The notes: generated from the letters alone by a model not told the origin. A stretch of DNA of 64,000 nt from Natronomonas salsuginis (GCF_005239135.1 NZ_QKNX01000001.1:124001-188000); one strand, 5' to 3'; numbered from the stretch's first letter, positions 9,046-18,137 are shown. Translations and numbers: made by a program.

Positions 9046-10074
9046 TCACTCGCCGTCGTCGCCGTTCGAGATCGGGGCGGATCGAGCACCCTCAGAGCGC
9101 GTTCGTCGGGCGTCCACCGGTCGCCGTCGGATGCGGTTGGCGACGGCCGCGGCGAGGTAGGCCGAGATGGCCACGAGCACGATCGTCCCGCCTGCGGCGA
9201 CGTCGTAGACGTACGAGAGCGTGACGCCGGTGATCGTCGCGAACTGCCCGACCGCGACCGCGGCCGCGGCGGAGCGCTTGAACCCGCTCACTGCCGTCGT
9301 CGTCGCCACGGGGATCACGAGCATCGCGGCGACGAGGATGACGCCCATGATCTGCATCGCCCCGACGACGACGACGGCGGTCAACACCGCGAGCAGCCGA
9401 TTGTATCGCGCCACGTCGAGGCCGGCCGCGCGGGCCCCGATCTCGTCGAAGGTCACGTACAGCAGCGGGCGGTATGCGAGGGCGATCGCAGCGCCAACGA
9501 CGATCGTCATTCCCAACAGGAGTGCGGCGTTCGTCCGCGACACCGTCGCGAGCGAACCGAAGAGATACGCGTTGATGCCGACCGAGATCCCGCCGTCGGT
9601 CGCCGTGATCAGTACGCTGCCGATCGCGAACGATCCCGTCAGGACGATGGCCAGCGACGTATCCCGATAGGCGCCGGCGTAATCGATGAGCATCTGAACG
9701 AGCAACGCGGCGAGCGAGGCGACCACGAGCGCCACGAGCAACGGCGGGAGGGTCACCGCGAACACCGCGTTCGCGAACAGTCCGGCAGCGACTCCGGCGA
9801 ACGCCGAGTGGGCGAGCGTATCGCCGATCATCGCCATCTCCCGATGAACGAGGAACGTCCCGACGAGCGGACCGATGAGTGCGATGCAGATCGCGGCCAA
9901 GTACGCTCGCTGCATGAACGCGAAGCCGAGGGCGTCGATACCGCTCACCTCCGCGACGAACCGCATCGCGCCGCCCCAGACGCCATCGAGAATCACGTCC
10001 CGTAGCTCCCCGATGGGTCCGGCGACTGTCAACGCGGGATCGACCGCTCCTCTCGGTGTGTCGTTTGGATTCAT
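9046..10074 (-). CDS. znuB: Zinc/manganese ABC transporter permease (ZnuB type)
   Basis: A 342-residue integral membrane protein with about 8-9 hydrophobic segments and the ABC-3 family signature HREMAMIGDTLAHSAFAGVA and GVILVAAMLVIPVATT. It forms the membrane channel of a metal importer of the cluster-9 (Zn/Mn/Fe) family. The start overlaps the stop of the ATPase gene by one base (TGATG), so the operon is tightly coupled: binding protein, ATPase, permease. A hydrophilic Arg-rich tail of about 30 residues follows the last helix. Confidence 0.92.
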   Translation of the reverse strand: MNPNDTPRGAVDPALTVAGPIGELRDVILDGVWGGAMRFVAEVSGIDALGFAFMQRAYLAAICIALIGPLVGTFLVHREMAMIGDTLAHSAFAGVAAGLFANAVFAVTLPPLLVALVVASLAALLVQMLIDYAGAYRDTSLAIVLTGSFAIGSVLITATDGGISVGINAYLFGSLATVSRTNAALLLGMTIVVGAAIALAYRPLLYVTFDEIGARAAGLDVARYNRLLAVLTAVVVVGAMQIMGVILVAAMLVIPVATTTAVSGFKRSAAAAVAVGQFATITGVTLSYVYDVAAGGTIVLVAISAYLAAAVANRIRRRPVDARRTRSEGARSAPISNGDDGE

Positions 10075-10811
10075 CAGTGGTCGTGGTGGACGACGCCCTG
10101 TGCGCCGCCGTACGCGTCTGCCAGCGCATTGGTTTCGACGAAGCGCTCGGGGTCGCCGTGGAAGAACAGCTCCCGGTTGAGACAGGCTATTTCGGACGCG
10201 TGAGTGGTCACGACGCCGATGTCGTGCTCGATAAGCACGATCGTGAGTCCCTCGTCGTTCAGTCCGTGGAGCAGGTCGTAGAACGTCTCTCGGGATTCGG
10301 CGTCCACGCCGACCGTCGGCTCATCGAGCGCCAACAGGTCCGCCTCCGAGGCGATCGCCCGGGCGATGAACACGCGCTGTCGCTGTCCCCCCGAGAGACG
10401 CCCGACACGTCGATCGGCGAGGTCCGTGATTCCGACGCGCTCCATCGCTCCGTCGATCGCTCGACGGTCCCCATCGTCGAACCGGCCGACCCATCGGTAC
10501 GGATAGCGGCCCATCCGGACGGCCTCCCGAACGGTGATCGGCATCTCGCTTTGGGCGGTCGTCACGTCCTGCGGCACGTAACCGATACGCTCCCCGTCGT
10601 CGAAGGCGTGGGCGGGCTCGTCGAAGAGGGTCACCGTGCCGTTATCGGGTCGGTGAAGGCCGATCATTAGCTTGAGCAGCGTCGTCTTCCCGGAACCGTT
10701 CGGTCCCACGAGGCCGAGGAACTCCCCCTCGTCGATATCGAGCGTCACCCGCTCGACGACCGGCTGCTCGCCGTAGGCGAACGTGACGTCGTCGACCTCG
10801 ACCGCTGTCAT
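10074..10811 (-). CDS. znuC: Zinc/manganese ABC transporter ATPase (ZnuC type)
   Basis: A 245-residue ATP-binding subunit. Walker A is GPNGSGKTT (about residues 36-44), the Q-loop is YVPQD, the signature is LSGGQRQRV, Walker B is LLALDEPTVGVD, and the switch His is in IEHDIG. The C-terminus ends GGAQGVVHHDH; this short His-rich tail may help metal sensing, as seen in other ZnuC proteins (inference). It overlaps the genes on both sides by one base. Confidence 0.94.
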   Translation of the reverse strand: MTAVEVDDVTFAYGEQPVVERVTLDIDEGEFLGLVGPNGSGKTTLLKLMIGLHRPDNGTVTLFDEPAHAFDDGERIGYVPQDVTTAQSEMPITVREAVRMGRYPYRWVGRFDDGDRRAIDGAMERVGITDLADRRVGRLSGGQRQRVFIARAIASEADLLALDEPTVGVDAESRETFYDLLHGLNDEGLTIVLIEHDIGVVTTHASEIACLNRELFFHGDPERFVETNALADAYGGAQGVVHHDH

Positions 10812-11923
10812 TATGCGTTCAATACCCGCTCTATCGTTGGAAGGTTAACGTTTTCCATAACGTCGAGGTAGCCCCACTCGTCCCCCGCCCACTCGTCGGT
10901 CAGTCCCGGCATCGCGGTCAGTGGGAGCACTTCCTCGGCGTCGGTCTCGGCGACCAACTGTTCGGCCGCCGCCTGCGATTCAAGGGGGTCCGCACAGATG
11001 TATCGAAGATCGTGTGTCGAGATGACCTCCTGGGCGGCCTCGATATCCCGGGGCGTCGGAATGTCGTCCGGGGAGACGCTCGTGAGCGCTTCGATCCGCA
11101 CGCCGTAGCGGTCGGAGAAATATCCGAACGAATCGTGGCCCGCGATCAGGATGACGTCGTTGGACGCATCGGCGACGATCGTTTCGATTCGTTCGTGGAG
11201 ATCGTCGAGGCGGCCGTTGAATGCCTCCGCGTTCTCGGCGTACACGTCGGCATCTTCGGCGTCTACCTCCGTGAGTCCTCGACGGACGTTCCCAACCGCC
11301 TCTTTCACGCGAAGTGGATCCATCCAGAAGTGAGGGTCCATCCCTCCGCTGTGGTCGTGCCCGTGTCCCTCTTCATCTTCGTGGTTGTGTTCGTCTTCGT
11401 GGTTGTGTTCGTCTTCGTGGTTGTGTTCGTCTTCGTGGTTGTGTTCGTCTTCGTGGTTGTGCTCGTCTTCGTGGTTGTGCTCGTCTTCGTGGTTGTGCTC
11501 GTCTTCGTGATTCTCTTGGTGGTCGGAGTGCCCGGCCTCGATCAGCGAAATCCCCGCGCTGGCATCGATCGGCACGACGTCGGAGCCGTCCGCATCGAGG
11601 TCGCGCTTGATGTCGTCGACCCACGGCTGGAAGCCGTCCATGCCATGGACGAAGAGGTCCGCCCCGTGAATTTCCTCGCGCACCCTCGGGCCGGGCTCCC
11701 AGCCGTGGCCGTGCTGGCCCACCGGAACGAGGAGGTCGGCGTTTGCGGCGTCGCCCGCGACCTGCGAGGTGACGTCGCCGAAGACGAAAAACGACGCCTG
11801 CGCCGTCGTTCCGGTCGTTTCCCCTCCCGTCTGTCCACCTGAGCGGTCGAGACAGCCGGCGACACCGCCGGAGAAAGCGGTTACGGCTCCGGCGGCCAAC
11901 AGTCGTCGTCTGGTAAGATCCAT
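10811..11923 (-). CDS. znuA: Metal-binding lipoprotein ZnuA with His/Asp/Glu repeat
   Basis: A 370-residue cluster-9 substrate-binding protein on the outer face of the membrane. The N-terminus MDLTRRRLLAAGAVTAFSGG ends in a GC lipobox (Cys24), a Tat lipoprotein signal. The metal-site motifs are GQHGHGWEPG, DPHFWMDP and GHDSFGYF. Between the first two lies an acidic His-rich loop of eight NHEDEH-type units, followed by HGHDHSGG. Such loops bind several zinc ions weakly and are typical of zinc, rather than manganese, importers. First gene of the znuACB operon; a TATA-like element sits about 25-35 bases before the ATG. Confidence 0.94.
   Translation of the reverse strand: MDLTRRRLLAAGAVTAFSGGVAGCLDRSGGQTGGETTGTTAQASFFVFGDVTSQVAGDAANADLLVPVGQHGHGWEPGPRVREEIHGADLFVHGMDGFQPWVDDIKRDLDADGSDVVPIDASAGISLIEAGHSDHQENHEDEHNHEDEHNHEDEHNHEDEHNHEDEHNHEDEHNHEDEHNHEDEEGHGHDHSGGMDPHFWMDPLRVKEAVGNVRRGLTEVDAEDADVYAENAEAFNGRLDDLHERIETIVADASNDVILIAGHDSFGYFSDRYGVRIEALTSVSPDDIPTPRDIEAAQEVISTHDLRYICADPLESQAAAEQLVAETDAEEVLPLTAMPGLTDEWAGDEWGYLDVMENVNLPTIERVLNA
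11369..11512. repeat. 18-bp tandem repeat, eight units, inside znuA
   Basis: Eight consecutive 18-base units, each encoding Asn-His-Glu-Asp-Glu-His on the minus strand; the last unit ends in Glu instead of His. The units are nearly identical, differing by C/T at the third position of a His codon (GTGTTC versus GTGCTC on the plus strand) and by changes at the two ends. The near identity indicates recent expansion by slippage or unequal exchange, so copy number probably varies between strains. Confidence 0.97.
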
Positions 11924-11944
11924 CTCTGATTATCAATTTGTGGC

Positions 11945-11962
11945 AAAGATATAATAAAATTA
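11945..11962 (-). promoter_or_regulatory. Promoter of znuACB
   Basis: An AT-rich block (minus strand TTTTATTATATC) ends about 25 bases before the znuA ATG, the spacing of a haloarchaeal TATA box for a leaderless transcript. The roughly 100 bases further upstream to the end of the YbaK-like gene are also AT-rich and gene-free, and could hold a metal-repressor site. No clear symmetrical operator was seen. Confidence 0.55.
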
Positions 11963-12061
11963 CTATTCTACGCGCCTTCGAATAATAATATGTGTCATGT
12001 ATGGTGGCTTTGATAATACCCTGCCCACGGTCGGCGGCCTCTCCATCGCCCCGAGGCCGGA

Positions 12062-12538
12062 CTACTGGTTGACGTCGATGAGGGGTGCGTCAGCGAGTTC
12101 TGCGAGCGTCTCCGGCTCGATCTCGAAGACCGCCTTCGGCGTTCCGGCAGCGGCCCACACGGTCTCGAACTCCGCGAGCGTCTCGTCCATGAACACCGGA
12201 ACCTCGGTGGCGTGACAGAACGGCGGGACGCCACCGATCGACCAGCCGAGCGTCTCCTTTATCGCGTCGGCGTCGGCCATCGATACGTCGTCCTGCTTCA
12301 CGCCCACGGTAGCGGCGATCTTCGCCATGTCGACGCGGTTCGCACCGCTCGTGACCGAAACGACGAGTCCGTCGCCGGCCGAGAGAACGATCCCGCTCGC
12401 GATCTGTGCGACGGAACAGCCGACTGCCTCGGCGGCGTCGGCCGCCGTCTTCGTCCCCTCGGGAAACTCCCGTACGTCGACGTCGATGCCGTACTCGTCC
12501 CTCGCGGTCCGTGTGAACTCTTCGGCTCGTGGATGCAT
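12062..12538 (-). CDS. YbaK/EbsC-type aminoacyl-tRNA editing domain protein
   Basis: A 158-residue free-standing editing domain of the YbaK/ProX family, which hydrolyses mischarged aminoacyl-tRNA such as Cys- or Ala-tRNA-Pro. Family features are KTAADAAEAVGCSVAQIASGIVL at the N-terminal half, the GxxRVDMAKIA segment, and GVPPFCH in the substrate pocket. The length is normal. The start at 12538 follows 46 bases after the MBL gene on the same strand, so the two may be co-transcribed. Confidence 0.85.
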   Translation of the reverse strand: MHPRAEEFTRTARDEYGIDVDVREFPEGTKTAADAAEAVGCSVAQIASGIVLSAGDGLVVSVTSGANRVDMAKIAATVGVKQDDVSMADADAIKETLGWSIGGVPPFCHATEVPVFMDETLAEFETVWAAAGTPKAVFEIEPETLAELADAPLIDVNQ

Positions 12539-12584
12539 GGTCCCGGATGCGTTGCGGCCGCGTTTCAAGATCACGGTTCGGCAG

Positions 12585-13271
12585 TCACCGAGCCGAGAGC
12601 CCGTCCGAAAGCGCTCCGAGCGCGCGGTCACCCCCGCTCGAAAGAGGAGTTCCATGACCCATGCATGCGGCTTCGAAGCGTTTCCCGGCGATCCGGGCGA
12701 TGCTCGCTTCGATCCGATCGGTGTCGTACGAATCGATCCACGGCGGCGGGACGAACCCGGTCGCGGTGTTCCACACGAGATCACCGAGCATCGCGGCGTC
12801 CAACTCCTCTTGAAGATACACCGTGTGACCAGGGTTGTGTCCCGGCGTGTGAAACGCGTCGAATCCGCCGATCCGGTCCCCGTCGACGACGGGGCGAAGC
12901 TCGATCCCCGAAAGCGGGTACAGCCGTCGCACGATCCGGTGAAACGCCCCCTTGTGATGCCGCCACGACGGCGACCACGCACGACGAACGAGGCGGCAAT
13001 CCAGCGCGCCAACGTAGACCGGCGCGTCGAGGTCGATCCTGGCCAACCCCCCGACGTGATCGATGTCGTAGTGCGTCAAGAGCACGCGATCGATCTCAGA
13101 GACGGCGTATCCGGCCGCTCGTATCTGGCCGGTCAGCGAGCGGCGGGGGAGCGGCACTCCGGCGTCGACGAGCGTCACCTCCCCATCGTCGACGAGGTAC
13201 GCGTTCGCGCCGATCGGCTCGGGCCACGCGATCTCAAGGAGCGTGACGCCGTCCGTGACCCGACGAGCCAT
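12585..13271 (-). CDS. MBL-fold metallohydrolase
   Basis: A 228-residue metallo-beta-lactamase-fold hydrolase. The metal motif is LTHYDIDHVGG (HxxxDH, with Tyr in the first variable place), followed by HTPGHNPGHTVYL and LGDLVWN. Substrate unknown; the family includes glyoxalase II-like thioesterases and lactonases. The start at 13271 (MARRVTDG) is the only Met near the expected domain start; the longer upstream frame is a shadow of intergenic sequence. Confidence 0.85.
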   Translation of the reverse strand: MARRVTDGVTLLEIAWPEPIGANAYLVDDGEVTLVDAGVPLPRRSLTGQIRAAGYAVSEIDRVLLTHYDIDHVGGLARIDLDAPVYVGALDCRLVRRAWSPSWRHHKGAFHRIVRRLYPLSGIELRPVVDGDRIGGFDAFHTPGHNPGHTVYLQEELDAAMLGDLVWNTATGFVPPPWIDSYDTDRIEASIARIAGKRFEAACMGHGTPLSSGGDRALGALSDGLSAR

Positions 13272-13374
13272 GTTCCATATTGTCTGGCCACCCTCTTCAC
13301 GGTGACGTGTCGCTGCTCCGAGCGAAGCATTTCGGCCAACAAACCCATATGTATCACGTGCCCAGGTACGCCGA

Positions 13375-14019
13375 ATGAGACGAAGAGCACTCCTCGCCGG
13401 GGCGGGCGGACTCACCGTCTCAGCGCTCTCTGGCTGTCTCGGAACCGCTGGATTGGACGAGTACGAAGCGACGCCGGCCGGGGTCGACCCCGCCGTTCGT
13501 GAGGAGACGGGGTACGAACAGACCGACGTCCGGGATCTCGTCGTGCGGGAAACCGTCGGGTTCGGAGGGGTCTCCGAGGAGATCGTCGTCACGAACTACC
13601 TCACGGAGCACGAGAAGTCGATCAGTCTTGGCCCCTTCGGTAGCGTTCGAGTGGCGGCGTTCGTCCTCCTCACCTCGCCACAGATCTCGATCGCTGGGCA
13701 GGCGTTCAATCCGATCGCCGAGATGTCCACGAGGGAGTTGGTCGACCTGCTCGAAGCCGACTTCGAGGGGATCAACAACGTCGAGCACGTCTCCGACGGC
13801 GAAGTCAGGATCCTCGACCAGGAGACGGTCGAATCGATCTTCGAGGGGAAAGCACAGGTCAACGGGACCACCGTGGACGTGAACATCCACATCACCGAAA
13901 GCGTGCAGACGACCAACGATCACCTCATCACGGTCGGCGTCTATCCGACCCAGGTTGGGTCCTCTGAGGAGGAGAACGTTCGCGCTCTGATGGGTGGCGT
14001 GGTCGAACGGACCGATTGA
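13375..14019 (+). CDS. Haloarchaeal Tat lipoprotein, unknown function
   Basis: A 214-residue protein with an Arg-rich N-terminus and lipobox LSGCLG (Cys21), so it is predicted to be exported and lipid-anchored. The body is beta-rich, with a conserved-looking segment around VVTNYLTEHEKSISLGP and a C-terminal ITVGVYPTQVG. It resembles a lipoprotein family widespread in haloarchaea (possibly DUF6517); the match is from memory. A TATA-like CCATATGTATC precedes the ATG by about 25 bases. Function unknown. Confidence 0.75.
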   Translation: MRRRALLAGAGGLTVSALSGCLGTAGLDEYEATPAGVDPAVREETGYEQTDVRDLVVRETVGFGGVSEEIVVTNYLTEHEKSISLGPFGSVRVAAFVLLTSPQISIAGQAFNPIAEMSTRELVDLLEADFEGINNVEHVSDGEVRILDQETVESIFEGKAQVNGTTVDVNIHITESVQTTNDHLITVGVYPTQVGSSEEENVRALMGGVVERTD

Positions 14020-14056
14020 TCTCCCCGCCGGACTCTTCACCTGTTGTCGGTTCCAG

Positions 14057-14698
14057 TCAACGATCTTCGGCGTACTCCGGGACGAGTTCCTCCAACAGTT
14101 GCTCCGCGATCCCGGAGAGGTGAACCTGTCCGAACGCCGCGACTGCGAGCGCGCCGAGCGAATTGAACATCAGATCTCGAACCGTGTCGTCGAGGCCGTG
14201 CTGTGCGAGCGGCATGGTGATCCCCGTCGCGTCAGCAGCGAGATCCAGCCCGAACTCGAACAGTTCCCAGATCACGCCGAAGGAGAGGACGATGACGAGC
14301 ACGTAGGCGAAGTAGAACTGACGGGGGAGATAGATCCGATCGCTGTGAATGTCGATCGCGCGGGCGAACGTGTAGCCCACACCCGCGATAAGTGATGCCG
14401 ACATGGCGTGTGTCAGGTGGTCCCACCAACCGAGGCGCGCGTAGAGGACGGCCGATCCCACCGTGTGCAAAAAGACGGTGAGCGTGATCCACAGGCCCAG
14501 CCACGGGTCGAGCGGGAGCTGGTAGTTTCGCTCCATCACTGCCGGCGCGAACGTGATCAAAAGCGAGATTGTTCCGTTGGTGATCGCCTTCGGCTCCCCC
14601 ACGACCACTCCGTAGACGACGAGCAGGATCAACAGAAGTTGTATCCCTCGGGTGAGGCGCCGTTGGTTCGGAACCGATGGTCGGGGCAACAGCGTCAT
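14057..14698 (-). CDS. Polytopic membrane protein, DUF2238-like
   Basis: A 213-residue protein with about six hydrophobic segments. Conserved-looking polar motifs are WWDHLTHAMSASLIAG, IWELFEFGLD and FNSLGALAVA; the WxDxxxH / WELFEF pattern resembles the DUF2238 (YjdJ-type) membrane family. The start at 14698 overlaps the stop of the upstream membrane gene (ATGA), so the pair is translationally coupled. Function unknown. Confidence 0.75.
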   Translation of the reverse strand: MTLLPRPSVPNQRRLTRGIQLLLILLVVYGVVVGEPKAITNGTISLLITFAPAVMERNYQLPLDPWLGLWITLTVFLHTVGSAVLYARLGWWDHLTHAMSASLIAGVGYTFARAIDIHSDRIYLPRQFYFAYVLVIVLSFGVIWELFEFGLDLAADATGITMPLAQHGLDDTVRDLMFNSLGALAVAAFGQVHLSGIAEQLLEELVPEYAEDR

Positions 14699-15378
14699 CG
14701 CTGTATCACCCATCGGAGCCGATGGCCGAGCAGCCGTCCGCGCCGTTTGAAGTACGCGTCGAAGAGTACTCCCGCAACGATTCCGGCCAGCGTCACCCAG
14801 ACAAACTCGGTCATGAGCATCGCGTTGGCCTCCTCGCCGGTCACGCTCGGCGTCGAGAGAAACTCGGTGCCGAGCAGCCGGTCTGCGTTCCACCGCACGA
14901 CGGCCCACGCAGCCGCCGAGGCGAGCGTCGTCATCACGACGAACACTACGGCGAACCAGTGGGTCATCCGCATTCGGGTGAACATGTGCAACTCGACGGT
15001 GACGATGAGCGCCAATCCCGCGACCGAGAGGTAGTACGCGAACGTTCCAAGCTCCCCCCCGAAGAGCCCGCGGACCAACACTGGCGCGAGCGCGAGCATG
15101 AGAACCTCCCAGGGGAGCATCACCCGCCAGTCTCGGTAGGCGATCGGCGGGATGACCACGATGAGGCCAATCGTCGTCACGAAGAGGATCCACAGGCGGT
15201 CGAAATCGAGGAAGCTCTCGACCAGAACGAGGCCCAAAACGCTGACGAGAGGCCACGCGAACATCGCGTTCGCCCGCCCGCTTCGAAACAACGTCGCGAG
15301 CAGGTCCTCGGGCCCGTCGGGCGGTTCCGTTCGAGCCTCCCCCGGCGAGTTTGGGTTGGCCCCCGCGTCCTCTTGCAT
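14695..15378 (-). CDS. Polytopic membrane protein, partner of downstream gene
   Basis: A 227-residue protein with about six to seven transmembrane segments after a hydrophilic N-terminus of about 35 residues (MQEDAGANP start). Starting at 15378 places the ATG about 25 bases after a TATA-like TTTAACA on the minus strand, so a leaderless start is likely; a longer in-frame extension to 15435 is less likely. Overlaps the next gene by 4 bases. No recognised family; probably forms a complex with the following membrane protein. Confidence 0.75.
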   Translation of the reverse strand: MQEDAGANPNSPGEARTEPPDGPEDLLATLFRSGRANAMFAWPLVSVLGLVLVESFLDFDRLWILFVTTIGLIVVIPPIAYRDWRVMLPWEVLMLALAPVLVRGLFGGELGTFAYYLSVAGLALIVTVELHMFTRMRMTHWFAVVFVVMTTLASAAAWAVVRWNADRLLGTEFLSTPSVTGEEANAMLMTEFVWVTLAGIVAGVLFDAYFKRRGRLLGHRLRWVIQR

Positions 15379-15506
15379 GTATCTGTACCAGCGCTCTGAG
15401 GATGTTAAACCTCGGTACTCGGACAGGGCCGGCAACGGGAACCGTCACCGTCGCCACTCCCCGAATCACAACGTTAAACTAAGTGTATGTTGAATACGTG
15501 GCTACG

Positions 15507-15761
15507 ATGGTAGACAAAGACGAGCTCCGAGAGCAGTTCACCGAGGCGTTCGAGGGCGCAGAGTACCCAGTCAACAGTCCGATGGACCTCCTCCCGGCGC
15601 TCCCGCAGGGGCCGGGGACGAAGTTCGAATCCGGTGACTTCTCCATGACAGCGATGGAACTCAACGCCAAAGCCGGTGACAGTCAGGACTTCCCGTACGA
15701 CTCGGTCGAGGAGCTCGTCGACGACCTGATGAACGGGCTCGAGGACGCCGACCTGCTCTGA
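15507..15761 (+). CDS. MTH865-like family protein
   Basis: An 84-residue soluble protein with the layout of the MTH865 family: an N-terminal helix (KDELREQFTEAFEGAEYPV), the MDLLPALPQGPGTKF turn and a C-terminal FPYDSVEELVDDLMNGL helix. Family members are small EF-hand-like helical proteins of unknown function. An upstream ATG at 15483 is in frame, but the TATA-like GTTAAACTA just before it fits a start at 15507. Confidence 0.75.
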   Translation: MVDKDELREQFTEAFEGAEYPVNSPMDLLPALPQGPGTKFESGDFSMTAMELNAKAGDSQDFPYDSVEELVDDLMNGLEDADLL

Positions 15762-15828
15762 TATCGCGACCCGGTTCGAACATCGATAGCATTTTTATTC
15801 CGTGGAACCGACGGCGATCAGACAGCCG

Positions 15829-16038
15829 ATGCAGCAGGCCACGTTCGTGAAACTCTCCGCGCTCGCGTTCGGCCTCGTGGCGTTGAGCTTCGTGATCCGC
15901 GGCTTTTCGAGGCTCGTCGTCACACCGGAAACCGCCGCGATGTTCTCCGCGCCGACGATGCTCGCTGGGGGTGCGCTCATCGCGTTTCTCACGCTCAGGT
16001 CGGTGCTCGCGGTCTCCGGGATCCGGCCGCTCGAGTGA
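15829..16038 (+). CDS. Small two-helix membrane protein
   Basis: A 69-residue protein with two hydrophobic helices (LSALAFGLVALSFVIRGF and TMLAGGALIAFLTLRSVLAV). A TATA-like ATTTTTATTC at about 15790 precedes the ATG by about 30 bases. A GTG at 15802 would add nine residues. It ends 4 bases before the convergent DtxR-type gene. No family recognised. Confidence 0.6.
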   Translation: MQQATFVKLSALAFGLVALSFVIRGFSRLVVTPETAAMFSAPTMLAGGALIAFLTLRSVLAVSGIRPLE

Positions 16039-16042
16039 CGAG

Positions 16043-16714
16043 TCAGGCTTCGGCTTCAGTCGCCGGCGTCGTCTCGATCAATCGGGCGATCTCTTTCGGG
16101 AGGCTCTGATCGCCGTTCAGCGTCCGAACGGTGACGAGTCCGAACGGGGCGACTTCGAGGACTTCGACCTCGGTTCCCGGTTCGATCCCCGCGTCCGAGA
16201 GGTACCGGAGTTCCTCGTCTCCTTGGTGGCGAATGCGTCTGACGATGGCGCGGTCACCCTCCGATGCGTCCGAGAGCCGCGACCGCCCCCTTTCATCTGG
16301 GAGTTTGAGGTCCGCGTCGGGAATCGGATCGCCGTGGGGGTCGACGCCGGGGTTGTCGAGCGCGTCGGCGATTCGCGCCGTCAGCTCCTCGGAGACGTGG
16401 TGTTCGAGCCGGTCGGCCTCCTCGTGCACGTCGGCCCAGTCGTAGTCGAGGTGGTCGGTCAGAAACGACTCCAACAGGCGGTGGTGACGGAGAATCTCGA
16501 GGGCGACGATCTCGCCTTCCTCGGTGAGCCTCACGCCGCGGTACTCCTCGCGGTCGACGAGCCCGCGCTCTTCGAGTTTCTTCAACATACTGGAGACCGT
16601 CGGGGAGGTGACGTCCAGATACTCGGCGAGTTCGGAGGTCCCGACGCGCTCACCGGTGTCGTTCCCGATGGCGTATATCGCCTTGATGTAGTCCTCCATG
16701 ACGGCGCTCAACAT
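16043..16714 (-). CDS. DtxR/SirR-family metal-dependent repressor
   Basis: A 223-residue regulator. An N-terminal winged helix-turn-helix (VGTSELAEYLDVTSPTVSSMLKKLEERGLVDREEYRGVRLTEEG) is followed by the metal-binding and dimerisation domain (ILRHHRLLESFLTDHL, HEEADRLEHHVSEEL), and a C-terminal FeoA/SH3-like domain (EVEVLEVAPFGLVTVR). Such proteins repress iron or manganese uptake genes when metal is plentiful. It may act on metal transporters such as the znu operon 4 kb away, but this is only a guess. Confidence 0.92.
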   Translation of the reverse strand: MLSAVMEDYIKAIYAIGNDTGERVGTSELAEYLDVTSPTVSSMLKKLEERGLVDREEYRGVRLTEEGEIVALEILRHHRLLESFLTDHLDYDWADVHEEADRLEHHVSEELTARIADALDNPGVDPHGDPIPDADLKLPDERGRSRLSDASEGDRAIVRRIRHQGDEELRYLSDAGIEPGTEVEVLEVAPFGLVTVRTLNGDQSLPKEIARLIETTPATEAEA

Positions 16715-16820
16715 TGCCTTTCGATAGGCGACGGGGAGGCAAAGTGTTTTTCCTCATCCGTGGGGCGAGTCGGACGCCTGGGAAGGAAACCGCTTTGCAC
16801 GTCGCGGTCCAACATCGGCC

Positions 16821-18089
16821 ATGAACGTGAGAGCTGTCGCCGACCTCTCCCCGACGGAGCGGGCGGCGCTTTTCGACCGCGACGCCGGCGTCGATGACGC
16901 TCGGTCGGCGGTGCGCGAGATCATCGACCGCGTCCGCGAGGAGGGTGACGTCGCCCTCCGCTCCTATGCCGAGGAGTTCGACGACGTGACGATCGGCAAT
17001 CTCGACGTCACCGACGACGCCGAGCGCGCGCACGATCGGGTCGACGCCGACGTCCGCGACGCGATCGAGACGGCGGCAGAAAACGTCCGCGCGTTTCACG
17101 AACGGCAGGTCCCCGACGACTGGCGCGACTCCTTTGACGGTCGCGAACTCGGTCGCCGGTATCGACCGATCGACCGTGTTGGAGTCTACGCACCCGGTGG
17201 CACGGCAGCCTACCCGTCGAGCGTCCTGATGGGTGTGATTCCAGCGAAAGTGGCGGGCGTCGATCACGTCGCCGTCGCGACGCCGCCCGCCGAAGAGCTC
17301 AATCCAGCCACCATGGCGGCCGCCCACGTCGCCGGTGCCGACGCCGTCTATCAGATCGGCGGCGCGCAGGCGGTCGCGGCGCTCGCGTACGGGACGGAGA
17401 CGATATCCTCCGTCGAGAAGATCGTCGGTCCCGGGAACAAGTGGGTGACAGCGGCGAAGGCCGAGGTCCGCGGGGATGTCGAGATCGACTTCCTGGCCGG
17501 CCCCTCCGAACTGCTCGTCGTCTGTGACGACACTGCGGATCCGGACCTCGTCGCCGCCGACATGCTCGCTCAGGCCGAGCACGATCCGAACGCCTCCGTC
17601 GTCTGCGTGACCGACGACCCCGAGACCGCCGAGAGCGTGGTCGTGGCCTGCGAGGCGCAGGTGTCGGAACGCGACCGATCCGAGACTATCGAGGCGGCCC
17701 TCGACAACGACGCGTCGGGCGTCCTTTCGGCCAGATCGATGTCCGAAGCCGTCCTCTTTGCCGAGGAGTACGCCGCCGAGCACCTCTCGATCGTCGCCGA
17801 CGACGAGGAGGGGCTCTTGGATCGCATCGGCTCCGCGGGGAGCGTGTTTCTCGGCGACAACTCTCCGGTCGCCGCTGGCGATTACGCCTCCGGTCCGAAC
17901 CACGTGCTCCCGACCGGGGGGCTGGCGAAAGTCGCCGGCGGCCTCTCGGTCGACCACTTCCTGCGGTCGACGACGGTGCAGAAACTCGACCACGATGCCC
18001 TCGCCGAGATCCGCGCGACGGTGACCACGCTCGCCCGGACGGAAGGACTCGAGGCCCACGCCGAGAGCGTCGAGAAGCGCTTCGAGTGA
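16821..18089 (+). CDS. hisD: Histidinol dehydrogenase
   Basis: Catalyses the last two oxidations of histidine synthesis, L-histidinol to L-histidine with two NAD+. The 422-residue length is normal. Visible blocks are the [27 protein letters not shown] segment, the zinc/substrate region [29 protein letters not shown], and [17 protein letters not shown] with the catalytic His pair region. It is not beside other his genes here, as is common in haloarchaea. Confidence 0.97.
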   Translation: MNVRAVADLSPTERAALFDRDAGVDDARSAVREIIDRVREEGDVALRSYAEEFDDVTIGNLDVTDDAERAHDRVDADVRDAIETAAENVRAFHERQVPDDWRDSFDGRELGRRYRPIDRVGVYAPGGTAAYPSSVLMGVIPAKVAGVDHVAVATPPAEELNPATMAAAHVAGADAVYQIGGAQAVAALAYGTETISSVEKIVGPGNKWVTAAKAEVRGDVEIDFLAGPSELLVVCDDTADPDLVAADMLAQAEHDPNASVVCVTDDPETAESVVVACEAQVSERDRSETIEAALDNDASGVLSARSMSEAVLFAEEYAAEHLSIVADDEEGLLDRIGSAGSVFLGDNSPVAAGDYASGPNHVLPTGGLAKVAGGLSVDHFLRSTTVQKLDHDALAEIRATVTTLARTEGLEAHAESVEKRFE

Positions 18090-18137
18090 GCCGTCGTGAC
18101 GGCCAGTTGTTAAGGGGTCGGCCGTCGATCGGGGAGT

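Noticed and set aside
11369-11512. Regular repeat that could be taken for a CRISPR array
   Set aside because: The 18-base units are directly adjacent with no spacers, and they encode a metal-binding loop in frame.
11012-11842. Long plus-strand frame rich in VFVV repeats
   Set aside because: It is the antisense shadow of the znuA His/Asp/Glu repeat; znuA has the signal peptide, metal motifs and operon context.
12062-13012. 316-residue form of the YbaK protein
   Set aside because: The extension overlaps the MBL gene in another frame; the domain starts at 12538.
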